Source: RGIG8700 sp964568815
GTDB lineage: Bacteria; Bacillota; Clostridia; RGIG6154
Assembly: GCA_964568815.1 (NCBI GenBank)
Contig: CAZMRY010000093.1
Span: forward strand, 1-5,421
Direction of reading: 5' to 3'
Length of the DNA: 5,421 nucleotides
The notes under the pieces were generated by a model. The model made no database searches. It saw nothing but the letters and a program-made list of their open reading frames with translations, and had not been told where the DNA came from. Each line of letters starts with the position of its first letter. The first letter of the stretch is position 1. Positions 1 through 5,338 of this stretch are shown piece by piece. The position numbers were made by a program, and so were the translations under genes.

Positions 1-36
1 GCAAATGCAGAATTAAAAATTCAAAATGCAAATCAT

Positions 37-58
37 AACCACCAGTAAACTGGTGGTT
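37..58. repeat. Perfect 9-bp hairpin downstream of the nag operon
   Basis: AACCACCAG (37-45) and CTGGTGGTT (50-58) are perfect reverse complements around a 4-base loop, TAAA. The hairpin begins about 31 bases past the oxidoreductase stop codon. On the minus strand it is followed by T-rich but interrupted sequence, so it is not a textbook intrinsic terminator, though it may stop or protect the operon transcript. On the plus strand a T6 run (74-79) follows 15 bases later. A short GC-rich perfect hairpin in AT-rich DNA also resembles the subterminal hairpins of IS200/IS605-type elements, but no transposase is visible here. The hairpin is certain. Its role is open. Confidence 0.6.
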
Positions 59-89
59 TCAGACTGTCAGGTGTTTTTTGTTCATAAAA

Positions 90-1310
90 TTATATATCGA
101 GGATTTCGCTTATTTTTACACTTCGGCATTCTTTCATTGAAATATTTGCAGCCATACCTATCCCTGCTGACATACCGCCTGCTCTTGTGTCAGCGGCCTG
201 TCCTAACGGGTCGTTTTCTATACCTCTTAATATAACATTAAGCATTTTTATATCCGAACCACCGTGTGCGCCAGACTTTCTTGGTATGGTTATTTTTTGC
301 ACCTCTCCTGACGGATAGAAAATTTCAAGCTCACTGGCAACAGAACCGCCGTACATTCCTCCGCCGTGAACTGTTCTGAACTCTGCTCTTGCTTTAGTGC
401 CGTTAAATACAATTTTTGCTCCCTCATAAGGAGAATGTGCAGTGAGTGAATAACTTACCACCGCTCCTTTTTTGTATTTAATATTAACACTTACTGTATC
501 TTCAATATCTATTTCCTCTGAAAACACACACTTATCTCTTATGTACCCTTTGCTGTCTTCACAGTCAAAGTAAAGCTGTTTATCCATTTCATTTGCTGTT
601 ACATCATAATAATACTCACAGGTATCCTTTGCAGGGCAACCAAAACAACGCTCATTTTTCTTTCGCAAGGTGTCTCCGTAAACTCTTTTTGTTCCAAATG
701 CGTTTACAATTTCGGGTTCATCATCCAAAAACCAGTTTAACAAATCAAAATGATGAGTAGATTTATGTATTAAAAGCGAGCCTGAATTTTTTCTTTCTCT
801 GTGCCAGCGTCTGAAATAGCTTGCACCATGGTCTCTGTCTAACATCCATTCATAATGAACAGAACAGATATCTCCGAGTGTGCCTGACATCAAAAGCTCC
901 TTGAGTCTTTCAAAGTGATTCATATATCTGCAATTAAATGTTGTAGTAACCTTATGACCGCTTTCCTTTTCAGCATTGTATATTCTCATAAACTTCTCAG
1001 GAGTTGTTGTAAGAGGCTTTTCGCTTATTACATCACATCCATAATCAAGTGCACGAACAATATATTCATCATGTGTGCAGTCAATACTTGTTACAATAAC
1101 AACATCTGGCTTTACTGACTGCATCATTTCGTCAAAATCCTCGTAAACAGGTATATCAGCCTCTATCATTTTTACTGCAACAGCAGCTCTTTTACTGTCC
1201 ATATCATAAACACCGCAAAGTTTTGCACAGTCTGCATAATTATTGTAAATGGGCTTAATATATGCCAATGCCCCACGGCTTCCTGTACCCACTAAGACAT
1301 ACTTTTTCAT
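90..1310 (-). CDS. Gfo/Idh/MocA family NAD(P)-dependent oxidoreductase
   Basis: This 406-residue cytoplasmic protein is the third gene of the nag operon. The N-terminal Rossmann fold starts at once with VGTGSRG (residues 7-13). The family EKPL motif is at 97-100, with K98 as the expected catalytic lysine. The C-terminal substrate domain carries HGASYFRRWHR (161-171) and SLLIHKSTHHFDLLNW (178-193), with H182, H186, H187 and D189 as likely active-site residues. C222, C225, C231, C250 and C261 form a cysteine-rich insert that could bind a metal; this is inference. There is no signal peptide. The ATG overlaps the nagB stop by four bases (ATGA). Its SD, AAGGAG (1319-1324 on the plus strand), lies inside nagB, so translation is coupled. 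Family members oxidise sugars or cyclitols, and some (GH109) use NAD to cleave N-acetylgalactosaminides. The substrate here is unknown, but the context suggests an amino sugar or its derivative. Confidence 0.93.
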   Translation of the reverse strand: MKKYVLVGTGSRGALAYIKPIYNNYADCAKLCGVYDMDSKRAAVAVKMIEADIPVYEDFDEMMQSVKPDVVIVTSIDCTHDEYIVRALDYGCDVISEKPLTTTPEKFMRIYNAEKESGHKVTTTFNCRYMNHFERLKELLMSGTLGDICSVHYEWMLDRDHGASYFRRWHRERKNSGSLLIHKSTHHFDLLNWFLDDEPEIVNAFGTKRVYGDTLRKKNERCFGCPAKDTCEYYYDVTANEMDKQLYFDCEDSKGYIRDKCVFSEEIDIEDTVSVNIKYKKGAVVSYSLTAHSPYEGAKIVFNGTKARAEFRTVHGGGMYGGSVASELEIFYPSGEVQKITIPRKSGAHGGSDIKMLNVILRGIENDPLGQAADTRAGGMSAGIGMAANISMKECRSVKISEILDI

Positions 1311-2035
1311 TTTAAAATCTCCTTGGCTGAATCCATATCAACATATAATATAAAATTCTTGTGTTCCTTTAATTTAGTTGCAGGAACAGCAGGCGTAGTT
1401 TCTCTGGTGTGAATTGTTTTTTCAATAGCTGAAGCTTTTACTGCATAAGGAACGCATGAAATAATTCTTTCGCAGCTCATTATCTGATGAACTGTCATTG
1501 AAACTGCCTGTTTTGGAACATCGTCAAAGGTTTCAAACCATCCCTCGCCCATCTGCTGTTTTCTGCAGGCTTCATCAAGGTTTACAACAATGTATGATTC
1601 TTTGGTATCAAAGTCTGCCGGCGGGTCGTTAAATGCAATATGTGTGTTCTCTCCGATACCTATTAAACCTACATCAACAGGAGCTTTTGTTATTTCTTCT
1701 GTAAGCTTTTTAATACCTTCAGCTGTACCATCTACAAAGTGTGCAGCCTTAAGCTCCGGGACAAAATCAACAAATCTTTCTTTTAAGTATTTGCGAAAGC
1801 TTGCCTTGTGTGTAATAGGAAGGTCAACATACTCATCAAGGTGGAACATTTCAACCTTGCTCCAGTCTACATCTTCTTTTACTAAAGCTTTGATTGTGTC
1901 AAACTGTGATGCACCTGTTGAAAGTGCAATTCTTGCACATCCTTTTTCTGCAATACACTTTCTTAAAATTTCTGCTGTTTCCTTTGCAGCACTTTTTCCT
2001 AACATTTCCGAGTTTTCACAAATTCTGATTTCCAT
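1307..2035 (-). CDS. nagB: Glucosamine-6-phosphate deaminase-like protein (NagB family)
   Basis: Expected reaction: glucosamine-6-phosphate to fructose-6-phosphate plus ammonia, the step that brings amino sugars into glycolysis. The 242-residue protein is a little shorter than E. coli NagB (266). Visible family motifs are the phosphate-binding loop region STGAS (39-43), FHLDEYVDL (64-72) with D67 as the counterpart of the E. coli general base D72, and GIGENTHIAFNDP (126-138) with H132 matching E. coli H143. The acidic partners differ: E. coli D141 is N130 here and E148 is D137. With LDEACRKQQMGEGWF (153-167) and DDVP (171-174), this points to a divergent NagB-like subfamily rather than the classic enzyme. 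The ATG at 2035 has an SD (AGAGGAAG, complement of 2042-2049) squeezed into the 15-nt gap after nagA. Its stop overlaps the oxidoreductase start. Deaminase activity is inferred from family and from adjacency to nagA. Confidence 0.88.
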   Translation of the reverse strand: MEIRICENSEMLGKSAAKETAEILRKCIAEKGCARIALSTGASQFDTIKALVKEDVDWSKVEMFHLDEYVDLPITHKASFRKYLKERFVDFVPELKAAHFVDGTAEGIKKLTEEITKAPVDVGLIGIGENTHIAFNDPPADFDTKESYIVVNLDEACRKQQMGEGWFETFDDVPKQAVSMTVHQIMSCERIISCVPYAVKASAIEKTIHTRETTPAVPATKLKEHKNFILYVDMDSAKEILK

Positions 2036-2050
2036 TTCAATCTTCCTCTC

Positions 2051-3217
2051 TTAATATAAAATTTTTCCTTCTATCATTACTTTTTCTATTTGTATATCTT
2101 CATTAAAGAATACCAAATCAGCATAAAACCCTTCACAGATTTTGCCTCTGTTTTCAACTTTCATAGCTTTTGCAGGAGTTTCGCACATCATTTTTATTAC
2201 CTGACACAACTCAATACCCACTTGCTTATACATAACTCTTACCATTCTGTCCGCTGTTGCAACACTACCTGCATATGCAGTCATATCAGGCAAATAAGCA
2301 ACACCGTCTTTTATAATACAGTCCACTCCATCGTGCATTGGTCCGAGTACTGATTTTCCTTCTTCCTGTGCCGCTCCCCTCATTGAGTCTGTAACAAGAC
2401 AAATACGGTCAGTGCCCTTGATTTTATATATGAGTTTTAAAAGCTCCGATGGCAGATGTATGCCGTCTGCAATAACCTCTGCAATAACATCATCTTCTAA
2501 AAACGCTGTTTCTACTGCACCAAGCTTTCTGCTTAGTCCTCTTCTTGTGACTGTATTCATTCCCGAATACAGATGCGTTGCTATTTTGCAACCGCAATCT
2601 ATAAGCGGTTTTATTTCTTCGTATATTCCGCTTGTATGGGCAAAAGCAGAAATCACGCCATTTTCATTAAGATATTCGCAAAGTTCTTTACTGCCTTCAA
2701 GCTCAGGTGCATAGCTTATTCTTTTAACAGTTCCCTCGCCTGCTTCAATAAGAGAAACATATTCCTCTTTTTCAGGTGGTTTAATATATAAAGGATTTTG
2801 TGCACCTCGTTGTTCCTGTGAAAAATAAGGACCTTCAAGATGAGAGCCTGCAACAAAGGGTTTTCCCTGAGTGTTGTGTTTCATAGCCTCTTTTACATTC
2901 TGAACAAACTTTTTTGTATCTTCATATGACATAGATGCAGAGGTAGGAAAAATAGTTGTTGTTCCATGGAGAGCATGTGTTTTTGCAGTATTTAAAATAT
3001 CTTCTACAGTACCATCCGCAACATCATAGCCTCCTGCACCGTGAGTATGTATATCAATAAAACCGGGAGAAACATAAAGACCTTTTGCATCTATCTCTGC
3101 ATCAAACTCCAGCTCTTCATCTGTAAATGCAAAGATTTTGTCATCTTTTATGTATAACTTTTTATCTGTGTGCAATTGGTCTGTGATAAATGCTCCATTA
3201 AAAATCTTGGTAATCAA
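2051..3217 (-). CDS. nagA: N-acetylglucosamine-6-phosphate deacetylase
   Basis: The enzyme hydrolyses GlcNAc-6-phosphate to glucosamine-6-phosphate and acetate in the cytoplasm. The 388-residue length fits the family (E. coli 382). It is an amidohydrolase-fold protein with PGFIDIHTHG (51-60, metal-type HxH at H57 and H59), SHLEGPYF (125-132, metal ligand E128), H194 in AFAHTS, H215 in ATHLYSGMN, H254 in ADGIHLP and the catalytic aspartate D277 in LVTDSM. All key positions are present, so it should be active. The start is TTG at 3217: no in-frame ATG or GTG lies nearby, and GGAGG (complement of 3225-3229) sits 7 bases upstream. It is the first gene of the operon, preceded by a good promoter with a short leader, and divergent from the AraC regulator. 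Confidence 0.96.
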   Translation of the reverse strand: MITKIFNGAFITDQLHTDKKLYIKDDKIFAFTDEELEFDAEIDAKGLYVSPGFIDIHTHGAGGYDVADGTVEDILNTAKTHALHGTTTIFPTSASMSYEDTKKFVQNVKEAMKHNTQGKPFVAGSHLEGPYFSQEQRGAQNPLYIKPPEKEEYVSLIEAGEGTVKRISYAPELEGSKELCEYLNENGVISAFAHTSGIYEEIKPLIDCGCKIATHLYSGMNTVTRRGLSRKLGAVETAFLEDDVIAEVIADGIHLPSELLKLIYKIKGTDRICLVTDSMRGAAQEEGKSVLGPMHDGVDCIIKDGVAYLPDMTAYAGSVATADRMVRVMYKQVGIELCQVIKMMCETPAKAMKVENRGKICEGFYADLVFFNEDIQIEKVMIEGKILY

Positions 3218-3222
3218 AACGA

Positions 3223-3229
3223 CACCTCC
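3223..3229 (-). promoter_or_regulatory. SD site fixing the TTG start of nagA
   Basis: The minus strand reads GGAGGTG here. GGAGG ends 7 bases before TTG (3217-3215). An in-frame Met codon is absent from the first 95 residues, and HxH and other conserved segments would be lost by a later start. The TTG start is therefore well supported. Confidence 0.85.
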
Positions 3230-3236
3230 ATATAGC

Positions 3237-3265
3237 TTGACAAGACAATTATACTATGATATATT
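3237..3265 (+). promoter_or_regulatory. Predicted promoter of the AraC-family gene
   Basis: A consensus TTGACA (3237-3242), a 17-bp spacer and TATATT (3260-3265) point toward the regulator. Transcription would begin near 3272, leaving a leader of about 120-135 bases. A weaker alternative is TATAGC (3379-3384) in the same CATAG-TATA context as the nag -10 box, but it lacks a convincing -35. The core lies face to face with the nag promoter and overlaps it. Confidence 0.5.
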
Positions 3266-3277
3266 TACAAATGTAAA
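3248..3277 (-). promoter_or_regulatory. Predicted sigma-A promoter of the nagA-nagB-oxidoreductase operon
   Basis: On the minus strand, TTTACA (complement of 3272-3277) is followed after 18 bases by a perfect TATAAT (complement of 3248-3253). Transcription should start near 3241, giving a leader of about 24 bases before the TTG start. The -35 box is one arm of the palindrome TTTACA-AA-TGTAAA (3264-3277), which could serve as an operator. The core overlaps the opposing plus-strand promoter by 18 bp. Confidence 0.65.
3264..3277. repeat. 14-bp palindrome over the nag -35 box
   Basis: TTTACA-AA-TGTAAA has perfect 6-bp arms. One arm is the minus-strand -35 element and the other overlaps the plus-strand -10 region by two bases. 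Its position would suit an operator affecting both promoters. In such AT-rich DNA a chance palindrome is possible. Confidence 0.4.
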
Positions 3278-3284
3278 GTGATAG

Positions 3285-3375
3285 TTTTATCTTTTTAAAA
3301 ACTATTTTGCACTTTTAACTATTTATAAAAAGTTGAAATTTAAGTGTTCTTTTTATCTTTCAGGATTATTTTGCA
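3285..3375. repeat. Duplicated two-part motif in the regulator leader (possible AraC sites)
   Basis: TTTTATCTTT occurs at 3285-3294 and 3351-3360, and TATTTTGCA at 3303-3311 and 3367-3375. The two words keep the same order and orientation in both copies, with spacers of 8 and 6 bases, and the copies lie 64-66 bases apart, about six helical turns. AraC proteins commonly bind directly repeated bipartite sites through their two helix-turn-helix motifs, so these are candidate binding sites for the adjacent regulator. One copy lies upstream of the nag promoter and the other close to the regulator's start, a geometry that would allow looping. The repeats are seen; the binding is inferred. Confidence 0.45.
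3317..3334. repeat. 18-bp imperfect palindrome between the duplicated motifs
   Basis: AACTATTTATAAAAAGTT matches its own reverse complement except at one symmetric position pair. It lies about 40 bases upstream of the nag -35 box and inside the predicted leader of the regulator. It may be an operator or a weak RNA hairpin, and AT richness raises the chance background. Confidence 0.3.
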
Positions 3376-3390
3376 TAGTATAGCATATTT

Positions 3391-4245
3391 TTGGAGGTGT
3401 TTAATATCAAAGAGCTGCTTTCTGTTAAAAATTTAACAATAGAGCCTAAAGAGGTTTGTTTATATGTACCGCCTATTGTGTGGAAAGGTGATGCTATTGG
3501 TCACATTGGTGTTAATGATTTGTTTTTCTTTGTTCTTGAGGGCGAATGTTTTTTAAGTATTGACTCTGAAAACTACATAATCAAACCAGGACAGCTTGCC
3601 TATCTCCCAAAAGGAAAACGAAGAGCTTACACTCATGTTTCAAAGCATTTTTCTATGTATGAAATGGCTTTTTCCGCAACCTGCGATGATAAAAACCTGA
3701 TGGAATTGTTAGGCTTGACCGATGATAATTTTGTCGTCAGCATAACAGACACCGAAAAGATAAGCTCACTTTTTGAAAGTTCTCACAGAAAAGAGCTTTA
3801 CAAAAATCCTTTATATGACATCGGCTGGTGTGCAAACATAATCAACATTATACGTATATATGCTAACGAAAGACAAAAACAAAACAGCTTGGAAAGTCAG
3901 CTTTTTAAACCTGTTTTAGATTATATGTCTGCCAACTATGACAAAACCCTTAAAACAGAAGCTTTTGCTTCCCTTGTGCATATGCAAACAACATATTTTA
4001 TCAAAAGATTTAAAAAAAATTACGGTCTTCCACCCATCGCATACTTTAACAGAATGAAAATGTATAAAGCTATGGGAATGCTTTCAGGAACTGACTTGCC
4101 TATAGAACAAATCTCAAAGAAAATCGGCATAACAGACACATCATATTTTGCCAGAGTATTTAAAAAATACTGCAACATAACCCCCAGTCAGTATCGTGCT
4201 GAATTCAAAAAGGCTTTCAATCCTGATGATATAACTTTTGTATAA
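3391..4245 (+). CDS. AraC-family transcriptional regulator, cupin-type sensor
   Basis: This is a DNA-binding regulator of up to 284 residues. An N-terminal cupin-like ligand domain covers roughly residues 40-95 (FFFVLEGECFLSID, then KPGQLAYLPKG at 65-75). The C-terminal AraC domain (about 172-272) has two helix-turn-helix units, near 188-208 and 236-260, and ends with the typical FKKYCNITPSQYR (257-269). No membrane segment or signal peptide is seen. It is divergent from nagA, so it probably controls the nag operon and itself in response to an amino sugar; this is inference. The start is unclear: TTG (3391) and GTG (3397) overlap the SD GGAGG (3393-3397), while 8 bases past the SD lies ATC (3406). 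An in-frame stop at 3376 rules out a longer protein, and the first ATG is near residue 89, inside the conserved domain. An ATC start would give 279 residues. Confidence 0.92.
   Translation: MEVFNIKELLSVKNLTIEPKEVCLYVPPIVWKGDAIGHIGVNDLFFFVLEGECFLSIDSENYIIKPGQLAYLPKGKRRAYTHVSKHFSMYEMAFSATCDDKNLMELLGLTDDNFVVSITDTEKISSLFESSHRKELYKNPLYDIGWCANIINIIRIYANERQKQNSLESQLFKPVLDYMSANYDKTLKTEAFASLVHMQTTYFIKRFKKNYGLPPIAYFNRMKMYKAMGMLSGTDLPIEQISKKIGITDTSYFARVFKKYCNITPSQYRAEFKKAFNPDDITFV
3393..3397 (+). promoter_or_regulatory. SD site of the AraC gene, with no standard start codon at proper distance
   Basis: GGAGG is identical in core to the nagA SD. At 8 bases downstream, the expected position, the in-frame codon is ATC (3406-3408). 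TTG 3391 and GTG 3397 lie on or before the SD and have no other SD upstream, and CTG 3415 is 17 bases away. The real start may be the non-standard ATC, or a single base may be miscalled. Confidence 0.6.
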
Positions 4246-4374
4246 CTAAAAACACAGCCTAAGGTCAATGTAATTAAGTTAAAGTGATACGGTTACTAAT
4301 ATTTATACTTCAAATATTTCAGGCACATTGTGAAAAGGGGTTAATAAGGTTATATATTTAAATCAACTGACACA

Positions 4375-4403
4375 TTGCTTTTCTGCACTTTTTGTGATAT
4401 AAT
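4375..4403 (+). promoter_or_regulatory. Predicted promoter of the membrane-protein gene
   Basis: TTGCTT (4375-4380), a 17-bp spacer and a perfect TATAAT (4398-4403) preceded by TG at 4395-4396 form a strong sigma-A type promoter with an extended -10. The start is expected near 4410, giving a leader of about 124 bases that contains a 28-codon ORF. In the stretch between the AraC stop and this promoter (4246-4374) I see no convincing terminator, only AT-rich sequence and a small CACA-T-TGTG palindrome (4324-4332) whose CACATTG is repeated at 4371-4377. Confidence 0.7.
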
Positions 4404-4441
4404 TACCACTGTTTACAAACACAGAACAAGCGGTCTTATAA

Positions 4442-4528
4442 ATGTATTTTGAAGTGTTTAATCAAAATGATGACTTGGCATTGACCGATGTTACAGAAAT
4501 GGTTGTAAAATGCAAGCCTGCGAGGTAA
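4442..4528 (+). CDS. Possible 28-residue upstream ORF
   Basis: ATG at 4442 follows an in-frame TAA directly (4439-4441), and the ORF runs to TAA at 4526-4528. The product begins MYFEVFNQNDD and ends VVKCKPAR; it is soluble, mixed in charge and not like a signal peptide or a single-amino-acid attenuator leader. It starts about 32 bases after the predicted transcription start. Its last codons contain the GAGG SD of the downstream gene, and its stop ends 5 bases before that gene's ATG. Its own SD is weak (AGCGG, 8 bases upstream). It could be a coupling leader peptide, a remnant of a lost gene, or chance. I do not recognise the sequence. Confidence 0.35.
   Translation: MYFEVFNQNDDLALTDVTEMVVKCKPAR
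4522..4525 (+). promoter_or_regulatory. SD site deciding the start of the membrane-protein gene
   Basis: GAGG lies 8 bases before ATG 4534. The in-frame ATG at 4510 would add eight residues but has no SD in front of it, so 4534 is preferred. Confidence 0.7.
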
Positions 4529-4533
4529 CGATT

Positions 4534-5187
4534 ATGAGCAAAAAAGAAACTGTAAAACGATATTTGTTATTTATTTTATGCCTGTTCTTTATGGGAATCG
4601 GTGTTGCACTTACCAAACACGGAGAATTGGGCGTTTCTCCAATATCTTCAGTTGCGAATGTTGTAAGCATCAAATTCACATTTTTAACCTTTGGAACATG
4701 GCTCACAATTTCAAACTGTGTTCTTCTTATCGGACAAATTTTATTGCTCCGTAAAAGATTTCAGCCGATACAGCTTCTTCAGATACCATTGTCGTTCTTG
4801 TTTGGATATTTCACAGATTTCGGCTTGTACCTGGCAAGCTTTATCCCTAACAATATTTATATAGTAAAGCTATTACTTGTTATAAGCGGAATCATTATTC
4901 TTGGCCTTGGAATTACCCTTGGTGTTATTGCAAATGTGATTTTAAATTCCGGCGAAGCATTCGTGAAAGCACTCGCCGACGTAATACATAAGGAATTTTC
5001 AAATGTTAAAATAGCATTTGATGTATCTTGGGTTGCATTTTCTATTCTATTATCTTTATTTTTCTTCGGAGGAGAGCTTGTGGGAACAAGAGAAGGAACT
5101 ATACTGTCTGCCGTGTTTACGGGAGTAGCAGTAAAGCTTTGGCTAAGGCTTATTAAAAAACCAATTGAAAAAATTATATGTAGATAA
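4534..5187 (+). CDS. YczE/YitT-like integral membrane protein (DUF6198 type)
   Basis: This 217-residue protein lies in the cytoplasmic membrane and its molecular function is unknown. Hydrophobic segments fall at about 10-27, 53-72, 80-101, 107-136, 158-179 and 186-205, which suggests five or six helices. Short basic stretches (RKR at 73-75, KK at 208-209) fit cytoplasmic loops and a cytoplasmic C terminus. Family-like motifs are GELGVSPISS (30-39) after the first helix and ELVGTREGT (181-189) before the last, with a small-residue-rich glycine stretch near 119-130. The start at 4534 is chosen for its GAGG site; the alternative ATG 4510 lacks one. It has its own promoter and leader and is followed by an inverted repeat with a T6 tract. 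It is probably not part of the nag regulon. The family is assigned from overall pattern, and transport activity is not established. Confidence 0.8.
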   Translation: MSKKETVKRYLLFILCLFFMGIGVALTKHGELGVSPISSVANVVSIKFTFLTFGTWLTISNCVLLIGQILLLRKRFQPIQLLQIPLSFLFGYFTDFGLYLASFIPNNIYIVKLLLVISGIIILGLGITLGVIANVILNSGEAFVKALADVIHKEFSNVKIAFDVSWVAFSILLSLFFFGGELVGTREGTILSAVFTGVAVKLWLRLIKKPIEKIICR

Positions 5188-5189
5188 CG

Positions 5190-5336
5190 AAAAGGGTCTG
5201 TAGCAAAATTAATATTTATGCATCAAAATAAATTTTTCCGTTGCAGGGGCGGATATTATCCGCCCGCGGGCGACTGATAGTCGCCCCTACGTCCATTATT
5301 TATGCATATCTATACATTTTGCTACAGCCCTTTTTT
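5190..5336. mobile_element. 147-bp MITE-like element with inverted terminal arms
   Basis: The left arm AAAAGGGtCTGTAGCAAAAT (5190-5209) pairs with the right arm at 5316-5334 over 19 bp with one bulged T (5197). ATGCAT recurs symmetrically inside (5218-5223 and 5302-5307), each 8 bases from its arm, within an 11-bp direct repeat TATTTATGCAT (5213-5223, 5297-5307). A GC-rich core sits in the middle. There is no ORF. Long terminal arms, small size, no coding capacity and intergenic location fit a non-autonomous element. I could not define a target-site duplication. It may simply be a large structured terminator. Confidence 0.55.
5190..5336 (+). terminator. Likely terminator formed by the inverted-arm element
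   Basis: The long stem begins 3 bases after the membrane-protein stop, and its right arm ends in CCC followed by T6 (5331-5336), the layout of an intrinsic terminator on the plus strand. Read from the other side, the stem starts 3 bases after the stop of the minus-strand gene and ends in T4, so it could also act in both directions between these convergent genes. The loop is very long (about 106 bases) but holds its own strong hairpins. Confidence 0.5.
5245..5288. repeat. GC-rich tandem double hairpin with nested palindromes
   Basis: Two perfect 8-bp hairpins stand side by side: GGGCGGAT-ATT-ATCCGCCC (5247-5265) and GGGCGACT-GAT-AGTCGCCC (5268-5286), separated by GC. The joint forms a 12-bp palindrome CGCCCGCGGGCG (5261-5272), and the ends pair as AGGGGCG (5245-5251) with CGCCCCT (5282-5288). 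The unit can thus fold in several ways. Its base composition differs sharply from the AT-rich flanks, as in dispersed extragenic repeats of the REP/BIME kind. From memory, similar units recur in Clostridia genomes. Confidence 0.7.
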
Positions 5337-5338
5337 AT

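Noticed and set aside
26..235. Plus-strand ORF over the end of the oxidoreductase gene
   Set aside because: It overlaps conserved coding sequence on the other strand, lacks an SD and has a hydrophobic product typical of a reverse-strand shadow.
1590..2054. 154-codon plus-strand ORF antisense to nagB
   Set aside because: It lies wholly opposite a gene with clear NagB motifs, has no family-like features and no supported start. It is a by-product of codon usage on the coding strand.
3272..3390. Possible riboswitch or attenuator in the long leader of the AraC gene
   Set aside because: Only AT-rich stems such as ATAGTTTT with AAAACTAT (3281-3305) are visible. There is no multi-helix conserved core and no terminator hairpin with a T run.
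3170..3390. NagR/GntR-type operator or catabolite-repression (cre) site near nagA
   Set aside because: I found no convincing match to either consensus. A TGGTCTG near 3177 lies within the nagA coding region and lacks the second half-site.
4491..4706. Minus-strand ORF over the start of the membrane-protein gene
   Set aside because: It is opposite a better supported gene with promoter and SD, and its product shows no recognisable pattern.
5213..5307. TATTTATGCAT direct repeats as a target-site duplication of the GC-rich core
   Set aside because: The copies are not placed evenly next to the core (21 bases on the left, 8 on the right), so a simple insertion with duplication does not explain them.
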